From positions 332,836 to 396,835 of the forward strand of contig NZ_SRPJ01000002.1 in the NCBI RefSeq assembly GCF_004785665.1: a stretch of DNA of 64,000 nt, given 5' to 3'. Shown here in pieces: positions 49,028-58,648 of this stretch (within the stretch, counting starts at the first letter, position 1; every line of letters starts with the position of its first letter). Made by a program: the position numbers and the translations under genes. The notes below the pieces were generated by a model, which made no database searches, was not told the origin of the DNA, and saw nothing but the letters and a program-made list of their open reading frames with translations. The DNA is from Staphylococcus pragensis (GTDB lineage: Bacteria > Bacillota > Bacilli > Staphylococcales > Staphylococcaceae).

Positions 49028-50086
49028 GTGGCAGATATCTCAATTAATTTATCTAAAATTGCATATAATGCTGAAGTCTTGCACAGTATACTAGCAGAAC
49101 AAGATATTCATTTGACGCCAGTCGTAAAATGTATTGCTGGTGATACGAAAATATTAGAAACATTGATTGACTTAGGATTTAATCATTTCGCGGAATCGAG
49201 ATTAGAAAATATCAATTCGGAACTTCAGAATAGATGTAGTTATTTATTATTAAGACCGACACCTAAAAAACGATATTTAGAATTAGTTGAAAACGTGAAA
49301 ATGAGTATTCAAACTGAAATTCAAGCAATTCGCGATATCAATGACATTGCTGGTCAACTTAATAAAAAACATCAAATTATAATAATGATAGATTGGAAAG
49401 ATGGCCGAGAAGGTGTCTTAACTTATGATATGCTTGATTACATAAAAGAAATAATTGCAATGAAACACATCCAATTTATAGGTATCGCTTTTAATTTTAT
49501 GTGTTTTAAATCCTTAGCACCTACAGAAGATGATATTTTTGCGATTAATCAATTTGTGCAAGCAATTGAGAATGAAATAGGCTTCCGATTGAAAATTATA
49601 TCTGGTGGCAATTCAAGTATGCTACCACAATTAATGTATAATGATTTAGGTCGTATTAATGAATTAAGAATAGGTGAAGCATTATTTAGAGGCGTAGATA
49701 CAACGACTTATCAACCCATTCCAAGATTATTTCAAAATGCAATTACGCTTGAAGCGGAAATAATTGAGATTAAACCTCGTTTATTAGAGGGGAGTCAATG
49801 TTATTTACAAGCCATATTGGATATAGGCTATATTGATACAGTGATTAATAAAATCATCCCACTTAATGATAAAGTTAAAATCATTGGAGCTACAAGTGAT
49901 CATTTAATGATTGATTTAGGAAACCAAGATTTTTATCAAGTTGGAGATACAATTTCTTTTAGCCTTGAATATGAAGCATTATCTCAAATCATGTATCATC
50001 AAAAAATATCTAAAACATATGTGAAAGATCAACACATTCAGTCTTTGATCGAGCAAGTAAGTAGTGCTTCATTAGCTATTTATTAA
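49028..50086 (+). CDS. sfaC: PLP-dependent racemase SfaC
   Basis: 352 codons from a GTG one base after the sfaB stop (GAGGTG upstream). Alanine-racemase-like barrel: SKIAYNAEVLHSIL, then the PLP lysine in TPVVKCIAGD near residue 36, and FNFMCFKS, ISGGNSSMLPQL. Predicted to supply D-ornithine for staphyloferrin A. Belongs to the YhfX/orn-racemase-like branch rather than true alanine racemases. Confidence 0.9.
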   Translation: MADISINLSKIAYNAEVLHSILAEQDIHLTPVVKCIAGDTKILETLIDLGFNHFAESRLENINSELQNRCSYLLLRPTPKKRYLELVENVKMSIQTEIQAIRDINDIAGQLNKKHQIIIMIDWKDGREGVLTYDMLDYIKEIIAMKHIQFIGIAFNFMCFKSLAPTEDDIFAINQFVQAIENEIGFRLKIISGGNSSMLPQLMYNDLGRINELRIGEALFRGVDTTTYQPIPRLFQNAITLEAEIIEIKPRLLEGSQCYLQAILDIGYIDTVINKIIPLNDKVKIIGATSDHLMIDLGNQDFYQVGDTISFSLEYEALSQIMYHQKISKTYVKDQHIQSLIEQVSSASLAIY

Positions 50087-50268
50087 AAAATGATGTCATG
50101 CAATATATCAATTTGAAAATATTTTCATATTTGATACATTTAGTCATTAGTCAGTTTTCAATACTGATTAATGGCTTTTTTGAATTTATCCGTAATATTA
50201 TTTAACACTTTTCAAAGATAAAAAATAAATGATTTATATAAAAAAATTAAAAAATCTTTCAAATGATA

Positions 50269-50297
50269 TTGACATTGATAATCGTTATCAATAAACT
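50269..50297 (+). promoter_or_regulatory. Promoter and Fur box of htsABC
   Basis: TTGACA (50269-50274), 17 bases, TAAACT (50292-50297). The Fur-type palindrome ATTGATAATCGTTATCAAT (50274-50292) fills the spacer, so iron-bound Fur would block the polymerase. Confidence 0.88.
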
Positions 50298-50335
50298 AGT
50301 TATTGTAAACCTATACATATTAAGGAGTGGGAGTA

Positions 50336-51337
50336 ATGAAAGGTTTCAAAATTGCCGGAATTGCCGCATTGTTATTTGCATTAGTGCTTGTCACTGCATG
50401 TGGTAATGTAAGTAATAATGGTTCTAAGGATTCTGATAGCAAATCCTCATCATCGAAAGATTCGATTGAAATTAAGCATGAATTAGGTACAACTAAAGTC
50501 CCTAAAGATGCTAAAAAAGTAGTAGCTTTAGAATTCTCATTTGTAGACGCATTAGCAGCTTTAAATGTAAAACCTGTTGGGATAGCTGATGATAATAAAC
50601 CAAATCGTATTATCAAACCTTTAAAAGATAAAATAGGTAACTATACATCTGTAGGTGCGCGTAAACAACCAAACTTAGAAGAAATCAGCAAGTTAAAACC
50701 AGATTTAATTATTGCAGATAGTAATAGACATAAAGGTATTTATAAAGAGCTAAGTAAAATTGCTCCAACTATTGAGCTAAAAAGTTTCGATGGAGACTAT
50801 AAAGAAAACATCGATGCCTTCAAAACTGTAGCTAAAGCTTTAAATAAAGAAGATGAAGGTAAAAAACGTTTAGATGAACATAAGAAAAAATTAGCTGAAT
50901 ATAAAGATGAAATTCAATTTGATAAAAATGAAAAAGTCTTACCAGCTGTAGCTTCTAAATCAGGATTGCTTGCTCACCCAAGTGAATCTTATGTTGGTCA
51001 ATTCTTAACTGAACTTGGCTTTAAAGAAGCATTAACTAAAGATGTAACCAAAGGTTTAAGTAAATATTTACAAGGACCATACTTACAGTTAAATGCTGAA
51101 ACATTAAAAGACGTAAATCCTGAACGTATGTTTATTATGACTGACGGTGCAAGTCCAAAAGAACCATCTTATCAAGAAATGAAAAAAGATCCAGTTTGGA
51201 ATACTTTAGATGCAGTTAAACATGATCGTGTAAGTATCGTAAACCGTGACACTTGGGCGCGTGCACGTGGTTTAATATCTTCAGAAGAGATGGCTAAAGA
51301 ACTTGTTGAAATTTCTAAAAAAGATAAAGAGAAGTAA
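50336..51337 (+). CDS. htsA: Staphyloferrin A-binding lipoprotein
   Basis: 333 codons, ATG at 50336 after AAGGAG. Signal peptide [18 protein letters not shown] ends in a lipobox, TACGN, so it is lipid-anchored. Type III siderophore-binding fold: [21 protein letters not shown], and arginine residues toward the C-terminus ([10 protein letters not shown]) that hold the carboxylate siderophore in S. aureus HtsA. The permease genes follow. Confidence 0.93.
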   Translation: MKGFKIAGIAALLFALVLVTACGNVSNNGSKDSDSKSSSSKDSIEIKHELGTTKVPKDAKKVVALEFSFVDALAALNVKPVGIADDNKPNRIIKPLKDKIGNYTSVGARKQPNLEEISKLKPDLIIADSNRHKGIYKELSKIAPTIELKSFDGDYKENIDAFKTVAKALNKEDEGKKRLDEHKKKLAEYKDEIQFDKNEKVLPAVASKSGLLAHPSESYVGQFLTELGFKEALTKDVTKGLSKYLQGPYLQLNAETLKDVNPERMFIMTDGASPKEPSYQEMKKDPVWNTLDAVKHDRVSIVNRDTWARARGLISSEEMAKELVEISKKDKEK

Positions 51338-51349
51338 GGTGGATGAACA

Positions 51350-52381
51350 ATGACTATGAAATCAACTGATAGTCAATCCGCTAATGAAAGAGCAACTAAG
51401 AAACGCACTACACTCACGTTTATTGTGAGTGTGTGCTTTCTTTTTATTTTTGCTTACTTTAATTTAGCGATTGGTTCTTCAGACATTCATGCTAAAGATA
51501 TTTATGATTACTTTTTTACTTCAGTAAATAATAAACAAACATTTCTTATTCATAACGTAAGAATGCCAAGAATGATTGGTGGGTTAATCATAGGTGGTGC
51601 ACTTGCGCTTGCAGGATTATTAATGCAAGCTATAACTAGAAATCCATTGGCCTCTCCTCAAATATTTGGCGTCAACTCAGGTGCCTCTTTTGTTATTGTT
51701 TTAGTAACTATTTTAATTCCATCTTTAGGGAAATACGCTACTTTATTTGCTTTTATAGGTTCATTTATTGGTGGACTAACAGTATATTTACTATCCGGTT
51801 CAACAAAAAAGATTACGCCAGTTAAATTGGCATTAGCAGGTATGGCCATTCATTTATTCTTCAGTAGTTTAATGCAAGGGATTATTATTTTAAATGAAGA
51901 TTCTAATACAACTGTAATGTTCTGGCTAGTTGGGTCATTAAATGGATTAAAATGGACGTCAGTGCTATCAATCATGCCATGGCTACTTGTGGCATTTATC
52001 ACTACATTATTAATGGGACGTCAATTAACCATTATGGAATTAGGGGACGATATTGCTAAAGGTTTAGGACAAAAAACGCAACTTATTCGTATCATCATAG
52101 GTCTTCTTGTTATTGTGTTAGCAGGTGCTTCAGTTTCAATAGCAGGGCCGATTGGTTTTGTTGGTTTAATTGTCCCTCATATAGTTAAACGTTACGTAAG
52201 CAAAGATTACTTTATTATGGTGCCACTAACTTTTCTAATAGGTGCAGATTTATTACTTTTATCTGATATGCTTAGTCGCCTCATTACCTTCCCATACGAA
52301 TCTCCAGTAGGTATTGTAACGTCATTTGTAGGGGCTATTTATTTCTTATTAATTACACTTAGAGGGGTGAAACGAATATGA
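51350..52381 (+). CDS. htsB: Staphyloferrin A ABC permease HtsB
   Basis: 343 codons, FecCD family with about nine or ten helices. RMPRMIGGLIIGGALALAG and GPIGFVGLIVPHIVKR are the family motifs, the latter contacting the ATPase. It pairs with HtsC and relies on the ATPase FhuC encoded elsewhere; no ATPase gene lies in this locus. AAGGTGG precedes the ATG. Confidence 0.92.
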   Translation: MTMKSTDSQSANERATKKRTTLTFIVSVCFLFIFAYFNLAIGSSDIHAKDIYDYFFTSVNNKQTFLIHNVRMPRMIGGLIIGGALALAGLLMQAITRNPLASPQIFGVNSGASFVIVLVTILIPSLGKYATLFAFIGSFIGGLTVYLLSGSTKKITPVKLALAGMAIHLFFSSLMQGIIILNEDSNTTVMFWLVGSLNGLKWTSVLSIMPWLLVAFITTLLMGRQLTIMELGDDIAKGLGQKTQLIRIIIGLLVIVLAGASVSIAGPIGFVGLIVPHIVKRYVSKDYFIMVPLTFLIGADLLLLSDMLSRLITFPYESPVGIVTSFVGAIYFLLITLRGVKRI

Positions 52382-53343
52382 CAAGACGAAATTTATCTAT
52401 TCGTTACGCCATTGTTATTATTTGTCTAATTATTAGTATTTTTATAAGTTTATGCGTTGGCTCTACTATGTATAGCCCAATGAAAGCATTAAAAGGTATA
52501 TTCACGCTTGATGACTTTATATTAAATGAATACCGTATACCTCGGACATTATTAGGATTAGTAGTAGGTAGTAGTTTAGCTATTTCTGGTGCGGTAATTC
52601 AAGGTGTAGTGAGAAATCCATTAGCTTCACCAGACGTTATCGGTATTACTAAAGGTGCCAGTTTAGCTGCTATTATCGTCATAATGGTATTTCCAACTGC
52701 TCCACTTATTGTGCTACCCATAGGCTCATTCATTGGTGCATTAGTCATTAGCTTAATTTTGTCATTTTTAATTTCAAAATTTAATATCAAAGGCTCTACA
52801 CTTGCATTGATTGGATTAGCTATAGGTGCGATTTGTACTGCAGTAGTACAATTTTTATTAATTCGTAATCCTATGGATGCAAATAATGCATTAATTTGGT
52901 TAACTGGTAGCTTATACGGTCATACAATTGAGAACTTTTATTCTATTATTCCTTGGTTTATTATTACATTACCATTAGTACTTGGTTTAAGTTATCAATT
53001 GGATATCCTAAATTTGGGAGATAATATTGCAGTCGCATTAGGAGCTAAAGTTCAACATCTTAAGATGATTTTACTTATATTATCTGTCATGTTAGCCGGG
53101 GCATCTATTTCAGTAGTTGGTGGCATTAGTTTCTTAGGACTCATTTCTCCTCATATCGCTAGATCACTTGTAGGGCAACGTTATTTCCATGTTGTTATCA
53201 TGTCTGGTTTAATAGGTTCAGTACTTATCTTAGTCAGTGATGGATTAGCTAGAGGCATCCATCCGCCATTAGATATTCCTGTAGGAGTGATTATCGCTAT
53301 TATAGGTGTTCCTTATTTCTTATTTTTACTTAGAAGAATTTAA
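52378..53343 (+). CDS. htsC: Staphyloferrin A ABC permease HtsC
   Basis: 321 codons, FecCD family; RIPRTLLGLVVGSSLAISGAV and GGISFLGLISPHIARSLVG motifs. The ATG overlaps the htsB stop (ATGA). It completes the membrane channel with HtsB. Confidence 0.92.
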   Translation: MTRRNLSIRYAIVIICLIISIFISLCVGSTMYSPMKALKGIFTLDDFILNEYRIPRTLLGLVVGSSLAISGAVIQGVVRNPLASPDVIGITKGASLAAIIVIMVFPTAPLIVLPIGSFIGALVISLILSFLISKFNIKGSTLALIGLAIGAICTAVVQFLLIRNPMDANNALIWLTGSLYGHTIENFYSIIPWFIITLPLVLGLSYQLDILNLGDNIAVALGAKVQHLKMILLILSVMLAGASISVVGGISFLGLISPHIARSLVGQRYFHVVIMSGLIGSVLILVSDGLARGIHPPLDIPVGVIIAIIGVPYFLFLLRRI

Positions 53344-53358
53344 TATTGTCTTTCATAT

Positions 53359-53397
53359 AGCTAATTCCTTTATAAATTTAGAGGAATTAGCTTTTTT
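53359..53397 (+). terminator. Terminator of htsABC
   Basis: AGCTAATTCCT (53359-53369) pairs with AGGAATTAGCT (53382 on), then TTTTTT. Confidence 0.88.
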
Positions 53398-53556
53398 ATA
53401 TTGCACGCTTTTTGAAAATGAGATATAGTATAGAACATATTGTTTATAAAAATACAAATAAAGACATATTTATATAATTTATACAGTATAATTTAGCTTT
53501 TATTCATAAATTATGAATATATAAACATTTTCTATATAAAGAAAGAAGGGACAAAA

Positions 53557-54927
53557 TTGAAGGGATACTCAAAACAAGAGATTGTTAAAGGTCGAACTAA
53601 GTTTATAGTAATGTCCATCATAGGGATTATCTTATTTCTAATTCCTGTACCTACAGTGCAAGATGGTGAAAAACAAACAACATTACCGGTAGCCTTTTTA
53701 GCATATATGCTTAAGAACGTATTAGGTAATGCAATGCCACTTATCATTCTTTTTATTATTACGCTTTCAGGAATATTGACTTTATTATTTTCTTTAATTT
53801 TAAGAAACAAAGTTAAACCAGGGAGTTTAATTGAAAGTGCATTTAAAGTAGGACCAGTGTGGTTATCGTTGCGTATACTAGCTGTATTTTTAGCATGGAT
53901 GACGTATCTCAAACTAGGGTCTAAAGTCATTTATTCTGAAGATACAGGCGGTCTTGTATTTAATGATTTATTACCTACATTAGTTGCTGTGTTCTTATTT
54001 GCAGCATTATTCCTACCATTTCTAATGGAATATGGTCTATTAGAATTTTTAGGACCACTTTTCAGACCAATTATGCGACCATTATTCACATTACCAGGTC
54101 GTTCAACTGTAGATAATTTAGCTTCTTTTATTGGAGATGGCACAGTTGGTGTGCTTATAACAAGTCGTCAATATGAACGTGGTATCTATTCTAAAAGAGA
54201 GTCAATCGTTATTTCTACGACGTTTAGTGTAGTGTCGATTACATTTGCAATTGTTATTGCTGAAACAGTTGGATTACAACATAAGTTCTTCGCATTTTAT
54301 TTAACAGTAATCGTATCTTGTTTTGTGGCCGCTATCATTATGCCTAGAATCTGGCCTTTAAATAAAATACCAGATGAATTTACTAAAGAAGTGTCTGAAG
54401 AGACGCGTCTTGAGAAGTTACCTGAAGGGAAAAGTGCGCTTAGACATGGTTTTGATGAAGCGACAATCGTTGGATTGAATGCGCCAGGTTTCAAAGAATT
54501 TATGAAATCTGGATGTAAGACAGTGATAGACATGTGGTTTGTTATTTTACCGGTAGTGATGAGTATCGGAACGTTAGCAACTATTATAGCTAATTATACG
54601 CCTGTGTTTGAAATAGTAGGTAAGCCATTTATTCCTATTTTAGAGTTACTTCAAATTCCTGAAGCTACAAAAGCTTCTGAAACATTATTAATTGGGTTTG
54701 CTGATATGTTTTTACCTTCAATTTTAATAGCAAATGCCCATAGTGAAATTACAAGATTTGTTATAGGTGCTTTGAGTATCTCTCAACTGATTTACTTATC
54801 AGAAGTAGGGGGCGTTATTTTAGGATCAAAAATTCCAGTAAGTTTAGGTAAGCTCTTCGCAATCTTCTTAATTCGAACAGCAATTACGTTACCAATTATT
54901 GCGCTTATGGCACATTTATTACTTTAA
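53557..54927 (+). CDS. YjiH family membrane protein (nucleoside recognition/GATE domain)
   Basis: 456 codons from a TTG after AGAAGGG. About nine helices. FIGDGTVGVLITSRQYERGIY and FVILPVVMSIGTLATII are typical of the GATE (nucleoside recognition) family. Located after htsABC as in S. aureus. The substrate is not known. No ATG start is available near the conserved N-terminus. Confidence 0.85.
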   Translation: MKGYSKQEIVKGRTKFIVMSIIGIILFLIPVPTVQDGEKQTTLPVAFLAYMLKNVLGNAMPLIILFIITLSGILTLLFSLILRNKVKPGSLIESAFKVGPVWLSLRILAVFLAWMTYLKLGSKVIYSEDTGGLVFNDLLPTLVAVFLFAALFLPFLMEYGLLEFLGPLFRPIMRPLFTLPGRSTVDNLASFIGDGTVGVLITSRQYERGIYSKRESIVISTTFSVVSITFAIVIAETVGLQHKFFAFYLTVIVSCFVAAIIMPRIWPLNKIPDEFTKEVSEETRLEKLPEGKSALRHGFDEATIVGLNAPGFKEFMKSGCKTVIDMWFVILPVVMSIGTLATIIANYTPVFEIVGKPFIPILELLQIPEATKASETLLIGFADMFLPSILIANAHSEITRFVIGALSISQLIYLSEVGGVILGSKIPVSLGKLFAIFLIRTAITLPIIALMAHLLL

Positions 54928-54931
54928 AATA

Positions 54932-54979
54932 AAAAGCATTGAAGTTAATCGGGTAAAGATGATTAACTTCAATGCTTTT
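54932..54979. terminator. Bidirectional terminator
   Basis: AAAAGCATTGAAGTTAATC (54932-54950) pairs perfectly with GATTAACTTCAATGCTTTT (54961-54979) between convergent genes. Confidence 0.93.
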
Positions 54980-54980
54980 A

Positions 54981-55295
54981 TTAATTTAGTGTAGATAAAA
55001 CGTTGGCTTTTACAATTTCACTTTTAATAACTGGAGATGATTCAGAAGATGATTGTCCTCTATTTTTATGTGCTTCTTTAAATGCATCGCTCTGTGTCCA
55101 AGCTTTAAAATCTTCCTCAGTTTCCCACCAAGTATTAACATACATATCTTCACTATCTTCATCAGTATTTACTTGCCATACTTCAATTTTATGAAATCCT
55201 TTTAACGCTTCGATTTTGCCACCTCTAGTGAAGCGGGGAGCCATTTTTTCAGCGAAGCCTTTTTTTACTGTAATTCTATTAGTAACTACAAACAT
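54981..55295 (-). CDS. IsdG-like haem-degrading monooxygenase
   Basis: 104 codons, MFVVTNRITVKKGFAEKM. The catalytic triad of IsdG-type enzymes is present at the expected spacing: N6, W66 and H76 (IsdG has N7, W67, H77). The ferredoxin-like fold length is right. Sequence elsewhere differs from IsdG and IsdI, so it may be a separate paralogue such as the HmoA kind. It lies close to the siderophore locus. AAGGAGG precedes the start. Confidence 0.82.
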   Translation of the reverse strand: MFVVTNRITVKKGFAEKMAPRFTRGGKIEALKGFHKIEVWQVNTDEDSEDMYVNTWWETEEDFKAWTQSDAFKEAHKNRGQSSSESSPVIKSEIVKANVLSTLN

Positions 55296-55365
55296 ATTGA
55301 TTACCTCCTTAAGTATTTGGTCTCATTCTAGCTTTGTTTACTAAAAATTAAAAACTTAGCACTAT

Positions 55366-55405
55366 GAAAAAACTGTCGACTTAAGATAATGAGTCGACAG
55401 TTTTC
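55366..55405 (-). terminator. Terminator of the SunI/YnzG-like gene
   Basis: GAAAACTGTCGACT (55368-55381) pairs with AGTCGACAGTTTTC (55392-55405); T-run on the minus strand. Confidence 0.85.
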
Positions 55406-55452
55406 ATACCATTAATTGATAACTTTGCGAAAGAAATAAATTATAGTTTGGG

Positions 55453-55713
55453 TTATTTAGTTAATTCGTTATAAACTTTTTGGTCATTATGAGTATAAAT
55501 AATGTATTCGTGATCATCAGTGTCAATGATTACTCGATTTGTTTTACCAAATGTAGAACCAATTCGAGAAATATTTTTAGACTCTAGATCTGGCACTGCA
55601 TGAATGTCTTGGTCTTGAGAAATATTTTTAATTTCATTAGTAGGAATTTTAATATCTGCTACTCTCCATTGAATTCTAACTTCATTATCATCTTTCTTAA
55701 CAGTCATTGCCAT
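55453..55713 (-). CDS. SunI/YnzG-like PH-domain protein
   Basis: 86 codons from the ATG at 55713 (AAAGGA about 11 bases upstream; the ATG at 55725 is too close). A small beta-rich protein: [20 protein letters not shown] and [19 protein letters not shown], the pattern of bacterial PH-like domains. Function unknown. Its promoter overlaps a Fur-like palindrome. Confidence 0.72.
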   Translation of the reverse strand: MAMTVKKDDNEVRIQWRVADIKIPTNEIKNISQDQDIHAVPDLESKNISRIGSTFGKTNRVIIDTDDHEYIIYTHNDQKVYNELTK

Positions 55714-55747
55714 TAAAGAACACATCCTTTATGTAAGTTATGTCTCT

Positions 55748-55777
55748 ATAATATACCAAATTGAAATCGTTTTCAAT
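55748..55777 (-). promoter_or_regulatory. Promoter with Fur-like palindrome
   Basis: Minus strand TTGAAA (55776-55771), 17 bases, TATTAT (55753-55748). ATTGAAATCGTTTTCAAT (55760-55777) is a perfect 7-4-7 palindrome over the -35; its shape recalls staphylococcal Fur boxes but with TTGAAA in place of TTGATA. Confidence 0.65.
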
Positions 55778-55888
55778 TATTTATGTGATACTTTATTTTA
55801 TTTATGACACACTATATTGGTACCCCGAAAATATGTTCGTATTTTTATTGATTTTATGTTAAAATATCGTTAATAAAGGAGAAGATAC

Positions 55889-56407
55889 ATGACAGGTAAA
55901 ACACATATGTCTGCTGGTTTATTAGTGGGTGCTTTAACAACTGAACATTTTCAAACCGATCTTTTTTCAACTGTAACAGTCATATGCCTAGCAATAGTTT
56001 CAAGTCTATTTCCTGATATATGTCATACTAGAAGTAAAATAGGGAGACAATTTAAACTATTGAGCTTTTTTATAAATCTTATCTTTGGTCATCGAACCTT
56101 TACACATTCTTTATTATTTATGGGAATGATAGGTTTTTTACTTATTCTTATACAAACTCCCCCATACTATTTAGTTTCGATTATCGGTGCAATTGCATCT
56201 CATGTTATACTTGATATGTTAACACCTAGAGGAGTTAAATTACTTTATCCTATTCCATTAACTATTAAATTCCCTTTTACTTTTAATACGGGTGGACTTT
56301 TAGATGCATCATTAGCAACCGCTTTGAGTATTGGATCTCTATACATATTTTTTCAAACGTTTCTAAATGACATCTTAAAGCATATTAGCTACTCATTTTT
56401 AGGGTAA
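55889..56407 (+). CDS. YdjM-type membrane-bound metal-dependent hydrolase
   Basis: 172 codons, MTGKTHMSAGLLVGALTTEH. The family motifs are the N-terminal KTH, SSLFPDICHTRSKIG, GHRTFTHSLLF and ASHVILDMLTPRG, supplying His and Asp metal ligands, with four membrane helices. Substrate unknown; related to LexA-regulated YdjM. AAGGAGAAG precedes the ATG. Confidence 0.85.
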   Translation: MTGKTHMSAGLLVGALTTEHFQTDLFSTVTVICLAIVSSLFPDICHTRSKIGRQFKLLSFFINLIFGHRTFTHSLLFMGMIGFLLILIQTPPYYLVSIIGAIASHVILDMLTPRGVKLLYPIPLTIKFPFTFNTGGLLDASLATALSIGSLYIFFQTFLNDILKHISYSFLG

Positions 56408-56564
56408 TTAAAATAGTGTGATAACATAGTTTAATTTATAATGACTATATTATTAGAAATTGGGTTAGGATGACTAACAGGGTTAAGTTTTATCGAGTAT
56501 TTTAAATGTTTATCATACTTGTTTAAAATCTAAAATCATTGAATTGCCTATAAGGAGAGTAAAA

Positions 56565-57752
56565 ATGTTAGATCAAAGTAAATTAGAGAAATATAATCAG
56601 GAACATTTAAGTGAATATGAAAAGTTAATGAGCAATAATGAAAAAGAACAGCTAGAAAGCAAAGTTGAAACATTAGATTTAGAATTTATTCAAAACCTTT
56701 ATCAAGATCTTTATGTTAATCGTAAAACAATTTCTGATGTTTCATCAGTATCAGAAGTTGAATTTATGCGTAAAGCAGAATTAACAGAACAAGAACGTGA
56801 AAAATACGAACGCAAAGGTATTGAAGCAATAAGAAATGGTGAGTTTGCAGTATTATTAATGGCTGGCGGTCAAGGTACGCGCTTAGGATATAAAGGTCCT
56901 AAAGGTTCTTTCGAAATTAAAGGCGTAAGCTTATTTGAACTTCAAGCTAGACAATTATTAAATTTAAAACAAGAAACTGGTCACTTATTAAATTGGTATA
57001 TCATGACTAGTGACATTAATCATGATGAAACGCTAAAGTATTTCGAAGAACATAATTATTTCGGATATAATCCAGATAATATTCACTTTTTCAAACAAGA
57101 TAATATTGTGGCATTAAGTGAGCAAGGACGTCTTGTATTTAATGAACAAGGTTATATTATGGAAACACCTAATGGTAATGGTGGTGTATTCAAATCTCTA
57201 GAGAAACAAGGCTATCTAGATAAAATGAAATCAGATGGTGTTAAGTTTATCTTCTTAAATAATATAGATAATGTCTTAGTAAAAGTTCTAGATCCATTAT
57301 TTGCGGGCTATACAATTGTAAACGATAAAGATGTGACATCTAAATCAATACAGCCTAAGGATGGAGAAAGTGTAGGACGACTAGTTAATAAAGATAATAA
57401 AGATACTGTATTAGAATATTCTGAGTTAGATGAAGAAGTAGCTAATACATTTGATAACGCTAATATTGGTATTCATGCGTTTAAATTATCGTTCATCAAG
57501 GAAGCGGTAAATGAGGATTTACCATACCATTTAGCTATTAAAAAACTAAAACAATTAGATGATGATTTCGGCGTAATTGAACAACCTACATTAAAATTTG
57601 AATTATTTTACTTTGATATTTTCAGATATGCGAAAGATTTCATAACACTACAAGTTCCTCGTGAAGAAGAATTTTCACCTTTAAAAAATAAAGAAGGTAA
57701 AGATAGTGTTGAAACAGCTACTGCTGATTTAGAACGAATGAATTTGATTTAA
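56565..57752 (+). CDS. UTP-sugar uridylyltransferase (UDP-GlcNAc pyrophosphorylase type)
   Basis: 395 codons from the ATG at 56565 after AAGGAG. The nucleotide-binding [21 protein letters not shown] is near residue 99, followed by [23 protein letters not shown] and [15 protein letters not shown]. The eukaryotic UAP-like family, distinct from bacterial GlmU. It makes a UDP-sugar from UTP and a sugar phosphate. The following hemolysin III gene is 18 bases away and may be in the operon. Confidence 0.9.
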   Translation: MLDQSKLEKYNQEHLSEYEKLMSNNEKEQLESKVETLDLEFIQNLYQDLYVNRKTISDVSSVSEVEFMRKAELTEQEREKYERKGIEAIRNGEFAVLLMAGGQGTRLGYKGPKGSFEIKGVSLFELQARQLLNLKQETGHLLNWYIMTSDINHDETLKYFEEHNYFGYNPDNIHFFKQDNIVALSEQGRLVFNEQGYIMETPNGNGGVFKSLEKQGYLDKMKSDGVKFIFLNNIDNVLVKVLDPLFAGYTIVNDKDVTSKSIQPKDGESVGRLVNKDNKDTVLEYSELDEEVANTFDNANIGIHAFKLSFIKEAVNEDLPYHLAIKKLKQLDDDFGVIEQPTLKFELFYFDIFRYAKDFITLQVPREEEFSPLKNKEGKDSVETATADLERMNLI

Positions 57753-57770
57753 TAAGGATGGTGGAAGCAG

Positions 57771-58454
57771 ATGTCTAATACATCTAAGAGTACAAAAGAT
57801 ACCGTTGTTGAATCATTTAAAGACATCATTCCTCTATCTTTTGGAGAAGAAATAGGTAACGCAGCTTCACATGGAGCTGCTGCCTTATTAACATTATTTA
57901 TATTGCCATATGCGGCGGTACATAGTTATAACGAACATGGCACACTAAGCTCAGTTAGTGTTTCGATATATGTGATTAGTATATTTATGATGTTTATCTC
58001 TTCAACTATTTATCACTCCATGCAAAACTATTCTGCGCATAAATACATATTGAGAATTATAGATCATAGTATGATTTATGTAGCTATTGCAGGAACTTAT
58101 ACACCAGTGCTTTTAACTATAGTAGGTGGATGGATAGGATGGCTCGTATTTCTATTATTATGGGGCACTACTATATGGGGGATATTATATAAATCTATCT
58201 CCGTCAGAGTTAATCAAAAACTTAGTTTAATTGTGTACTTAGTAATGGGATGGGTTGGCATTATCTTTTTACCAATCATTATTATGCGTACATCATGGCT
58301 CTTTTTATTATTTATTGTACTTGGTGGGATTGCCTATACAATTGGGGCATGGTTTTACGCTCAGAAGCATCGTCCATATTTCCATATGATTTGGCATATA
58401 TTTATTGTAATCGCCTCATTTTTACATTTAATTGCTATTCTCTATTTCATGTAA
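57771..58454 (+). CDS. Hemolysin III family (YqfA/PAQR) membrane protein
   Basis: 227 codons with seven predicted helices. SFGEEIGNAASHGAAALLTL near the N-terminus, SSTIYHSMQNYSAHKYILRIIDHSMIYVAIAGTYTP in the middle, and IWHIFIVIASFLHLIAILYFM at the end hold the family's conserved His, Asp and Ser metal site. A true haemolytic role is not established. GGATGGTGG precedes the ATG. Confidence 0.88.
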   Translation: MSNTSKSTKDTVVESFKDIIPLSFGEEIGNAASHGAAALLTLFILPYAAVHSYNEHGTLSSVSVSIYVISIFMMFISSTIYHSMQNYSAHKYILRIIDHSMIYVAIAGTYTPVLLTIVGGWIGWLVFLLLWGTTIWGILYKSISVRVNQKLSLIVYLVMGWVGIIFLPIIIMRTSWLFLLFIVLGGIAYTIGAWFYAQKHRPYFHMIWHIFIVIASFLHLIAILYFM

Positions 58455-58514
58455 AATGGGTGAGTAACTCAAATGCGTGAATTTGAGTTTAGTTAAAAAT
58501 TAAATATATGTTAT

Positions 58515-58549
58515 AAGACTGATGAGCATAGGCCATCAGTCTTATTTTT
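58515..58549 (+). terminator. Terminator after the hemolysin III gene
   Basis: AAGACTGATG (58515-58524) pairs with CATCAGTCTT (58534-58543), then ATTTTT. Confidence 0.88.
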
Positions 58550-58648
58550 ATGCGAGACGTTCAATTTTCATTGCGTTTAGCTACTATCTAAGATTATGCT
58601 ATTACATGACTTTAAAAAAATGTCTCTAAAATTAAGGAGGTTGAATAG

